Origin: Clostridia bacterium
GTDB lineage: Bacteria > Bacillota > Clostridia > Oscillospirales > CAG-272
NCBI GenBank assembly: GCA_900754175.1
Contig: CAAEBS010000142.1
Span: 1-6,986, forward strand
Reading direction: 5' to 3'
DNA: 6,986 nt
Shown: positions 1-4,835 of the stretch, in pieces
Layout of the letters: every line of letters begins with the position of its first letter
How positions within the stretch are numbered: the stretch's first letter is position 1
Notes under the pieces: model-generated
What the model was told of the DNA's origin: nothing
Seen by the model: the letters and a program-made list of their open reading frames with translations, nothing else
The model's database searches: none
Translations under genes and position numbers: made by a program

Positions 1-18
1 ACTTTTCTGAAGAAAAGT
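1..18. repeat. 8-bp palindrome at the left window edge
   Basis: ACTTTTCT and AGAAAAGT form a perfect 8-bp inverted repeat around a 2-base centre (GA), directly followed by TTTTCCCC. The element is cut by the window edge, so its full extent is unknown. It could be the end of an intrinsic terminator or part of a dispersed palindromic repeat. A T-run directly follows on the plus strand, which would fit a terminator of an upstream plus-strand gene, but a 2-base centre is too tight for a normal loop. Seen: the symmetry. Inferred: any function. Confidence 0.4.
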
Positions 19-93
19 TTTCCCCGCCTCCACCTCCGTCTCCGCACCCACCACCGTCACCATATTCGCCGATATGACATATGATGACATTGA

Positions 94-99
94 AGGAGG
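94..99 (+). promoter_or_regulatory. Ribosome binding site of the DUF3343 gene
   Basis: A full AGGAGG lies 7 bases before the ATG at 107. It decides the start: an in-frame ATG at 74 would add 11 residues but has no Shine-Dalgarno sequence, and this AGGAGG would then lie inside the gene. Confidence 0.85.
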
Positions 100-106
100 T
101 GGGAAA

Positions 107-349
107 ATGAAACCGAAAATGACCATGCGGGAATGCACAGCTGCTGTCGGGTCGGTTACGCTTGCGATGCGGGCGCAGCAGGCGCTGGCGCAGGCGGCGA
201 TTCCCGCTACGGTGGTAAAGCTTGAAGCGTCCTCCTCACGCCGTGGATGCGTTTACGGAGTGCAATTCTCCTGTTTACAGGAATATAACGTAAAAAAGGT
301 TCTGGAAGCTGCCAGAATACAGGTAAAGCAATGGAACCGTATGGAATGA
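107..349 (+). CDS. DUF3343 domain protein, putative sulfur/selenium carrier
   Basis: This small protein of 80 residues resembles the DUF3343 family (putative Se/S carrier-like), which is often encoded beside cysteine desulfurases and selenium-metabolism genes in Clostridia. The features seen are an N-terminal strand-helix segment (about 9-30, with C10), a second strand (IPATVVKLE, 32-40), a Cys-containing turn RRGCVYGVQFSC (45-56, with C48 and C56), and a C-terminal helix (about 60-75). In the family the turn carries a conserved Cys before a G-hydrophobic-R/Q-F strand, so C48 is the likely persulfide-carrying residue; that assignment is inferred. The start at 107 is set by AGGAGG at 94-99. 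The stop overlaps the next gene at an ATGA (346-349), which implies translational coupling and a shared pathway. No selD or yedF is visible, so sulfur versus selenium cannot be decided. Confidence 0.8.
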   Translation: MKPKMTMRECTAAVGSVTLAMRAQQALAQAAIPATVVKLEASSSRRGCVYGVQFSCLQEYNVKKVLEAARIQVKQWNRME

Positions 350-1500
350 TCTATCTTGACAATGCCGCCACGAGCTATCCAAAGCCCCGGCAGGTCAGCG
401 ACGAGGTCCGGCGTTGTCTTACGCAATACGGAGGGAACCCCGGCAGGGGGGCACATTCTCTCTCGCTGGCGGCGGCGGAAAAGGTTTACGAGTGCCGTTC
501 GCTGGCGGCGTCGATGTTTGAGGCGCCGTCACCCGACCGGGTGGTTTTCACACTGAACACCACGCACGCACTCAATACCGTAATCAAAGGACTGCTCCGG
601 CGGGGCGATCACGTTCTGATCTCCGACCTGGAGCATAACGCCGTATACCGCCCGATCTGGCGACTGGCAAATGACGGGATCATCACCTACGACGTTTTTC
701 CCTCCATGGTGGGGGAGGAGAACCGTTCGGCGGCGAGGATCTGTGCCGCCATTGCCCGCAGGCTACGCCCGGAAACCCGGATGGTGGTGTGTACCCACGC
801 CTCCAATCTGTGTTCGGCAACCATGCCGATCGCCGAGATCGGGCGTTTCTGTCATCGGCACGGATTGCTTTTTGTGGTGGACGGCGCACAGTCGGCAGGA
901 CATCTGCCGCTGTCGCTCAGGGAGGATTCGATCGATGCCCTTTGCCTGCCCGGGCATAAGGGACTTCTGGGACCGCAGGGATGCGGAATGGCAATCCTCG
1001 GGGAGGGGATCCTGCCGGAATCTCTGATTGAGGGCGGCAACGGCGTGGACTCCTTAGAGGGAGGAATGCCCGATTATCCGCCGGAGCGCTATGAGTCCGG
1101 GACCCTGCCCACACCCGCCATTGCGGGGCTTTGCGAGGGGATCCGGATCGTTTCCGAGCGGGGAATCCCGGCAATTTCCGAGTACGAGCGCTCGGTGTTC
1201 CGGCGTGCACGGGAGCTTTTGGGGAATATGCCCGGCGTAACTTTATATGCGCCGGAATATGAAGGCTCGGTGCTTCTTTTCAACCTGGACGGCGTGGATT
1301 CCGAGCATACCGCCGGGGCGCTCAACCGCCTCGGTATTTGTGTGCGGGGCGGCTATCACTGTGCGGCGCTTGCGCACAAGACCCTGAAAACGCCGGCAGG
1401 CGGCGCCGTCCGTGCAAGCTTCGGCATCTATAATCATCCCAGTCATGCCGAGGCGCTGGCAACAGCTCTGCGGAGGATCCGGACGGAGATTCTGCACTGA
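346..1500 (+). CDS. Cysteine desulfurase, aminotransferase class V (SufS/CsdB-like)
   Basis: This PLP-dependent cytosolic enzyme of 384 residues should take sulfur (or selenium) from cysteine (or selenocysteine) as an enzyme-bound persulfide and pass it to a carrier. Family marks in order are: N-terminal YLDNAATSYPKP (3-14); GNPGRGAHSLS (30-40); LEHNAV (95-100); THASN (150-154) with a ring-stacking His; VVDGAQSAGH (177-186) with the Asp that binds the pyridine nitrogen; LPGHKGLLGPQG (201-212), where K205 is the Schiff-base lysine; ESGTLPTPAIAGL (250-262); and VRGGYHCAALAH (333-344), where C339 is the catalytic cysteine. All key residues are intact and the length is normal for the family. The start at 346 puts YLDNAAT at the usual N-terminus and gives an ATGA overlap with the DUF3343 stop. 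An ATG at 331 would add 5 residues and has a weak AGG 7 bases upstream, so it remains possible. The DUF3343 partner suggests the persulfide is handed to that protein (inferred). Confidence 0.93.
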   Translation: MIYLDNAATSYPKPRQVSDEVRRCLTQYGGNPGRGAHSLSLAAAEKVYECRSLAASMFEAPSPDRVVFTLNTTHALNTVIKGLLRRGDHVLISDLEHNAVYRPIWRLANDGIITYDVFPSMVGEENRSAARICAAIARRLRPETRMVVCTHASNLCSATMPIAEIGRFCHRHGLLFVVDGAQSAGHLPLSLREDSIDALCLPGHKGLLGPQGCGMAILGEGILPESLIEGGNGVDSLEGGMPDYPPERYESGTLPTPAIAGLCEGIRIVSERGIPAISEYERSVFRRARELLGNMPGVTLYAPEYEGSVLLFNLDGVDSEHTAGALNRLGICVRGGYHCAALAHKTLKTPAGGAVRASFGIYNHPSHAEALATALRRIRTEILH

Positions 1501-1501
1501 A

Positions 1502-1552
1502 AAAACCGGTTTGTCCCTGCGTTTTGCGGCGGCAAGCCGGTTTTCGCCTTTT
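1502..1552 (+). terminator. Probable intrinsic terminator after the cysteine desulfurase
   Basis: Starting 2 bases after the stop codon, AAAACCGGTTT (1502-1512) pairs with AAGCCGGTTTT (1534-1544), making an 11-bp stem with one G-U pair and a 21-base loop. The 3' arm ends in TTTT, and a second short T-run follows at 1549-1552. The large loop makes it less compact than a classic terminator. The A-run on the 5' arm would give a T-tail on the other strand, so it could work in both directions. Confidence 0.6.
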
Positions 1553-1566
1553 CGTGTGGAAAAGGC
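1546..1566. repeat. Perfect 8-bp inverted repeat, no clear role
   Basis: GCCTTTTC (1546-1553) and GAAAAGGC (1559-1566) are perfect reverse complements around a 5-base loop, followed by nine A residues. On the plus strand there is no T-tail after it, and on the minus strand the T-run lies before the hairpin, so it is not a standard terminator on either strand. It sits 62 bases before the importer promoter and could be an operator or a secondary mRNA 3' structure. Between it and the promoter (1567-1627) I see nothing else recognisable. Confidence 0.45.
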
Positions 1567-1627
1567 AAAAAAAAATACGGCGAGATTGTGAAAAATGGCG
1601 AATTTCCGAAATATCCTGCAAAATGTG

Positions 1628-1656
1628 TTGACAAGATGAAATTTCTGTGATAGAAT
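1628..1656 (+). promoter_or_regulatory. Sigma-A type promoter of the riboswitch-importer operon
   Basis: The -35 box TTGACA (1628-1633) matches the consensus perfectly. The spacer is exactly 17 bases and the -10 box TAGAAT (1651-1656) matches 5 of 6 positions. A TGA directly before the -10 box gives an extended -10 element. Transcription should begin near 1663, about 17 bases before the aptamer, which fits a riboswitch leader. It is strong by sequence, so control probably lies downstream of initiation. Confidence 0.88.
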
Positions 1657-1675
1657 GTACGTGTTGATATGAATA

Positions 1676-1789
1676 GTTTGCCAGTATATCCTTGAATGTT
1701 GGTTCTCCACGGTTCAAAAGTTTCTACCATGACGCCGTAAGTCATGACTATTGGTTTTTCAGCATCTTGTATGCGGATAGAGGGCAAAC
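1676..1789 (+). promoter_or_regulatory. Antiterminator pairing of the riboswitch expression platform
   Basis: GTTTGCC (1676-1682) is a perfect 7-base complement of GGCAAAC (1783-1789). The first segment contains the first three bases of the P1 5' strand and the second contains AAAC, the foot of the terminator 5' arm. The pairing therefore excludes both P1 and the full terminator. With guanine bound, P1 is held, 1786-1789 is free and the terminator forms (OFF); without ligand, the antiterminator can form (ON). This is a prediction from complementarity only. Confidence 0.6.
1680..1755 (+). ncRNA. Purine riboswitch aptamer, guanine class, with atypical P2/L2
   Basis: The aptamer has the purine-riboswitch layout. 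P1 is GCCAGT (1680-1685) with ATTGGT (1750-1755), including two G-U pairs. J1/2 begins ATATCC (1686-1691). J2/3 is AAGTTTCTACC (1718-1728), identical to the Bacillus subtilis xpt aptamer. P3 is ATGAC (1729-1733) with GTCAT (1741-1745), loop L3 is GCCGTAA (1734-1740), and J3/1 begins GACT (1746-1749). The C at 1748 corresponds to C74, which pairs with guanine or hypoxanthine; adenine-binding members have U there. P2 is unusual: TTGAA (1692-1696) pairs with TTCAA (1713-1717), enclosing about 16 bases instead of 7, owing to an apparent 10-base duplication (GGTTC at 1701 and again at 1711). The conserved core is complete, so the class is secure; ligand affinity, or a shift toward 2'-deoxyguanosine, cannot be judged. 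The downstream importer fits purine control. Confidence 0.9.
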
Positions 1790-1815
1790 AGACGAAAAGT
1801 CTGTTTTTTGTTTTT
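1786..1815 (+). terminator. Riboswitch-controlled intrinsic terminator
   Basis: AAACAGAC (1786-1793) pairs perfectly with GTCTGTTT (1799-1806) around the loop GAAAA, followed by TTT, G and TTTTT. It lies 30 bases after the aptamer and 80 bases before the first codon of the importer operon, the normal place for a purine-riboswitch expression platform. The stem has only three G-C pairs, so readthrough is likely to be appreciable and the hairpin should be easy to switch. Confidence 0.88.
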
Positions 1816-1853
1816 GACCCCGGACAGGCTCTTCGGCATATCGCCTTATGCGG

Positions 1854-1872
1854 ATGTAATTTTCAATTACAT
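1854..1872 (+). repeat. AT-rich hairpin just before the importer ribosome site
   Basis: ATGTAATT (1854-1861) and AATTACAT (1865-1872) form a perfect 8-bp inverted repeat with a 3-base loop, 9 bases before GAGGAG (1882-1887). It is too AT-rich to terminate well and probably helps keep the ribosome site unpaired, or acts as a 5' stability element (inferred). Confidence 0.45.
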
Positions 1873-1895
1873 AAATTTTTTGAGGAGAAGGAAAA

Positions 1896-3140
1896 ATGAA
1901 AAAAATTCTTTCGGCAATTCTTGTTCTGGCGATGGTCGCTACCATGGCAATTGCGTTCAGCTCTTGCAAGAACTCCACCAAGGACTTCAAGATCGGCGTG
2001 ATTCTGCTTCACGATGAGAATTCCACCTACGACAACAACTTTATCAACTCGGTAAAGGCCGCTGTAAAAGAGCTGAAGCTCAAGGACAACCAGCTGGTGC
2101 TCAAGAGAAATATCCCTGAGTCCAACGATTGCTATGAGGCAGCCGCTGACCTCGTGGACGAGGGTTGTAAGGTAATTTTTGCAGACAGCTTCGGACATGA
2201 AGAGTTCATGATCAAGGCAGCAAAAGAGTTCAAGGACGTTCAGTTCTGCCACGCAACCGGCACCAGAGCACATACCGAAGGTCTGGATAACTTCCACAAC
2301 GCATTTGCTTCCATCTATGAGGGCAGATACCTCGCCGGCATCGCCGCAGGTCTGAAGCTCAAGGAGATGATCAATGCAGGCAAATTCACTGAAAAAGAAG
2401 CTAAGATCGGTTACGTCGGCGCTTTCACCTACGCAGAAGTAATTTCCGGTTACACCGCTTTCTTCCTTGGCGCAAGAGAGATCTGCCCCGAGGTTACCAT
2501 GGAGGTTCAGTTCACCGGAAGCTGGTACGATGAAACGGCTGAAAAGAACACCGCAGAGGCTCTGATCAACAACGGATGCAAGCTGATCAGCGGACACGCA
2601 GACTCGATGGGTGCTCCCACTGCCTGCGAAGAAAAGAAAGTTCCCAACATTGCTTACAACGGAAGCACGGTTGAGAGCTGCCCGGAGACCTTTATCGTTT
2701 CCTCCAGAATCGACTGGGCACCTTACTTCCAGTACATCTGCCAGCAGGTGATCGACGGTAAGGAAATTGATACCGACTGGACCGGTACGCTGGTAACCAA
2801 GTCTGTGGCTCTTACCGATATCAACACCAAGGCTGCTGCTGCCGATACGGCTGCAACCATTGAGAAGTACAGAAAAGAGCTGGAGTCCGGTGAGCGTCAC
2901 GTATTTGACACCTCCAAGTTTACGGTTGCTATTACCGACGCTATCAAGGACAGATGCACTGTGGATGAGAATGGTCACCTCACCAGCTACAAGGCTGACG
3001 TGGATACCGATGCTGCTTTCACTCCTGATACGGAAGTTGTTTCAAACGGCTACTTCCACGAGTCCGAAAAGAGATCGGCTCCCTACTTTGATGTTGAGAT
3101 TGAAGGAATTACGCTTCTGAACAGAAACTACGGAGACTAA
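1896..3140 (+). CDS. BMP-family ABC transporter substrate-binding lipoprotein, nucleoside type
   Basis: This protein of 414 residues should capture purine nucleosides outside the membrane and deliver them to the ABC importer encoded downstream. The first 23 residues are a lipoprotein signal (KK, a hydrophobic stretch LSAILVLAMVATMAIA, then FSSC) with C24 as the lipid-anchored residue; F at -3 is a loose lipobox. The mature part follows the BMP/PnrA fold: first strand FKIGVILLHD (31-40); helix with YDNNFINSVKAA; VIFADSFGHEEFM (93-105); NAFASIYEGRYLAGIAAGLK (135-154), a family hallmark; IGYVGAFTYAEVISGYTAFFLGA (171-193); W210 in FTGSWYDETAEKNTA; ISGHADSMGAP (231-241); and DWAPYFQYICQQVIDG (273-288). 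BMP proteins are usually about 330-360 residues; the extra length is mainly beyond residue 330. GAGGAG lies 8 bases before the ATG. It is the first gene after a guanine riboswitch. Nine of its ten Arg codons are AGA, unlike the neighbouring ATPase gene, which suggests high expression. Closest known counterparts are NupN of Bacillus and BmpA of Lactococcus. Confidence 0.93.
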   Translation: MKKILSAILVLAMVATMAIAFSSCKNSTKDFKIGVILLHDENSTYDNNFINSVKAAVKELKLKDNQLVLKRNIPESNDCYEAAADLVDEGCKVIFADSFGHEEFMIKAAKEFKDVQFCHATGTRAHTEGLDNFHNAFASIYEGRYLAGIAAGLKLKEMINAGKFTEKEAKIGYVGAFTYAEVISGYTAFFLGAREICPEVTMEVQFTGSWYDETAEKNTAEALINNGCKLISGHADSMGAPTACEEKKVPNIAYNGSTVESCPETFIVSSRIDWAPYFQYICQQVIDGKEIDTDWTGTLVTKSVALTDINTKAAAADTAATIEKYRKELESGERHVFDTSKFTVAITDAIKDRCTVDENGHLTSYKADVDTDAAFTPDTEVVSNGYFHESEKRSAPYFDVEIEGITLLNRNYGD

Positions 3141-3148
3141 TTCTGATG

Positions 3149-3192
3149 AAACAGGGATGGCGGAGTTTTTAACTCCGCCTTGACCTGTTTTT
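3149..3192 (+). terminator. Two-tier hairpin between binding protein and ATPase, probable partial terminator
   Basis: Inner stem GGCGGAGTT (3159-3167) pairs perfectly with AACTCCGCC (3171-3179) around a 3-base loop. Outer stem AAACAGG (3149-3155) pairs perfectly with CCTGTTT (3184-3190). A run of five T residues (3188-3192) follows. It begins 9 bases after the binding-protein stop. The ATPase gene 60 bases further on has no visible promoter, so full termination would silence the rest of the importer. A leaky terminator plus 3'-end protection, giving excess binding-protein mRNA, is the likely role (inferred). Confidence 0.8.
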
Positions 3193-3239
3193 GTGGTTAA
3201 AGGTAAAAATGCGTGGCGCACAGGCGCCGGCAAGGATGC

Positions 3240-3244
3240 GGAGG
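3240..3244 (+). promoter_or_regulatory. Ribosome binding site that sets the ATPase GTG start
   Basis: GGAGG lies 7 bases before the GTG at 3252. An in-frame GTG at 3213 would add 13 residues of atypical sequence (MAHRRRQGCGGNG) that contain this ribosome site, so 3252 is preferred. Confidence 0.8.
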
Positions 3245-3251
3245 AAACGGC

Positions 3252-4835
3252 GTGAGCAAAGAGATTGCATTGGAGCTGAAAAATATCACCAAACGCTTTG
3301 GCGAAAAGGTGGTGGCAAATAAAAATGTGGACCTGACGGTGTATCGTGGCGAGATTCTGGCAATTCTCGGAGAAAACGGTTGCGGAAAGACCACTCTGAT
3401 GAATATGATCGCCGGCATTTATTTTCCGGATGAGGGACAGATTTTCGTCAACGGGCACGAGGTGGTGATCCGCTCTCCCAAGGACGCCTTTGACCAGAAA
3501 ATCGGTATGATCCACCAGCATTTCAAGCTTGTGGACGTCTTTACGGCAAGCGAAAACATCGTGCTTGGCGTGAAGGACGGAACCCGTTACCGGATGAAAG
3601 AGATCAACAACCGGGTAATGGAGATCGCCAACCGCTACGGCTTTGCGATCGACCCGAAAAAGAAGATTCACGAAATGTCGGTATCCGAAAAACAGACGGT
3701 CGAGATCCTCAAGGTGCTTTACCGTGGGGCGGACATCCTGATTCTGGACGAGCCGACCGCCGTTCTGACCCCGCAGGAGACCGAAAAGCTGTTTGACGTC
3801 CTCCGCCGGATGCGTGACGACGGAAAATCCATTATCATCATTACCCATAAGCTTCATGAGGTAATGGCGATATCCGACCGGGTGGCGGTTCTCCGGAAGG
3901 GAGAACATATCGCTACGGTCGAAACGGCGTATACCAATGAAAAAGAGCTGACCGAGATGATGGTCGGCAAAAAGGTGGAGCTGAATATTGAACGCTCCGA
4001 GCCGCAGAACCCGCAGCTTCGCCTCCGGGTATGCGATCTGTGCAGTACCAACGAGGACGGGGTCAGGATTCTTGACCACGTTTCCTTTGAAGCCAACAGC
4101 GGCGAGATCCTCGGCATTGCGGGCATTGCCGGAAGCGGACAGAGAGAGCTTCTGGAAGCCATTGCCGGGCTGGAGCATCTCGACTGCGGAACCATTGAAT
4201 ACATGGATCCCAAGACCGGCGAGACCGTGAATCTCCGGGACAAAACGCCCCTGCAGATCCGGGACCTCGGCGTCCGGCTCTCCTTTGTACCGGAGGACCG
4301 CCTCGGCATGGGGCTTGTGGGCAATATGAATATTACCGACAATATGATGTTGCGGAGCTACCGGCGTGGAAAGTCCATTTTCCTGGACCGGGAGCGTCCC
4401 AAGAAGCTGGCAGAGGAAATTATCGAGAGCCTTGAGGTCGTTACGCCGGGTCTGAACACCCCGGTCCGCCGGCTTTCGGGCGGTAACGTACAAAAGGTGT
4501 TGGTGGGACGTGAAATTGCGGCGGCGCCCTCGGTGCTGATGGCGGCGTACCCCGTGCGGGGACTGGATATCAACTCCTCCTACACCATTTATAACCTGCT
4601 GAACAAGCAGAAAGAAAACGGCGTTTCCGTGATCTTCGTGGGCGAAGATCTGGACGTGCTGATTGCGCTTTGCGACCGGATTCTGGTGATCGGCTCCGGC
4701 AGGATCACCGGCGTGGTGGACGGCAGAAGCGCTACCAAGGAAGAAATCGGATTTTTGATGACAAAGCATTCTGCCGATGAAAGTCAACCGGCGGGTGCGT
4801 CCGACGGAGAAGAAAACGGAGGTGAGCAGAAGTGA
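3252..4835 (+). CDS. ABC transporter ATPase, double nucleotide-binding domain, nucleoside importer
   Basis: This cytosolic ATPase of 527 residues should power the importer. It has two ABC domains in one chain, as in RbsA-type sugar and NupO-type nucleoside transporters. NBD1 shows Walker A GENGCGKT (40-47), Q-loop HQHFKL (Q89), signature SVSEKQ (143-148), Walker B ILILDEP (162-168) and H-loop THKLHE (H199). NBD2 shows a Walker A-like GIAGSGQRE (291-299) without the GKT lysine, FVPEDRLGMGLVGNMNITDN (345-364, nucleoside-subfamily mark), an intact signature LSGGNVQK (408-415), Walker B-like VLMAAYPVRGLD (428-439) and EDLD in place of an H-loop histidine. One composite ATP site (NBD1 Walker A with NBD2 LSGG) should be active; the other looks degenerate. 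The second-site defects are usual for the family, but NBD1 SVSEKQ is further from the common SVGEQQ. The GTG start follows GGAGG at 3240. The tail (about 506-527) is acidic, charged and probably disordered. The stop overlaps the first permease gene. Confidence 0.95.
   Translation: MSKEIALELKNITKRFGEKVVANKNVDLTVYRGEILAILGENGCGKTTLMNMIAGIYFPDEGQIFVNGHEVVIRSPKDAFDQKIGMIHQHFKLVDVFTASENIVLGVKDGTRYRMKEINNRVMEIANRYGFAIDPKKKIHEMSVSEKQTVEILKVLYRGADILILDEPTAVLTPQETEKLFDVLRRMRDDGKSIIIITHKLHEVMAISDRVAVLRKGEHIATVETAYTNEKELTEMMVGKKVELNIERSEPQNPQLRLRVCDLCSTNEDGVRILDHVSFEANSGEILGIAGIAGSGQRELLEAIAGLEHLDCGTIEYMDPKTGETVNLRDKTPLQIRDLGVRLSFVPEDRLGMGLVGNMNITDNMMLRSYRRGKSIFLDRERPKKLAEEIIESLEVVTPGLNTPVRRLSGGNVQKVLVGREIAAAPSVLMAAYPVRGLDINSSYTIYNLLNKQKENGVSVIFVGEDLDVLIALCDRILVIGSGRITGVVDGRSATKEEIGFLMTKHSADESQPAGASDGEENGGEQK
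4818..4825 (+). promoter_or_regulatory. Ribosome binding site for permease 1
   Basis: GGAGGTGA lies inside the last ATPase codons, 6 bases before the GTG start at 4832. It supports the GTGA overlap (4832-4835) as the real junction between ATPase and permease. Confidence 0.85.

Noticed and set aside
57..85. Possible promoter for the DUF3343 gene (TATGAT at 80-85)
   Set aside because: The matching -35 position (57-62, TCACCA) fits only 3 of 6 bases, and transcription would begin at the ribosome site itself, leaving no room for a leader.
1243..1787. Several minus-strand frames across the intergenic leader (1501-1895)
   Set aside because: They begin inside the riboswitch or terminator sequences, lack ribosome sites and continue into the desulfurase antisense. 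The RNA elements explain the region better.
1818..1851. Second terminator or second aptamer between 1818 and 1851
   Set aside because: Only a 5-bp stem (GCATA/TATGC) without a T-tail is present, and no conserved riboswitch core motif is repeated there.
1863..2978. Open minus-strand frame of 371 codons opposite the binding-protein gene
   Set aside because: It is the reverse shadow of a strongly codon-biased gene; the absence of stop codons follows from that bias. Its product resembles no family I know, and it runs into the riboswitch leader.
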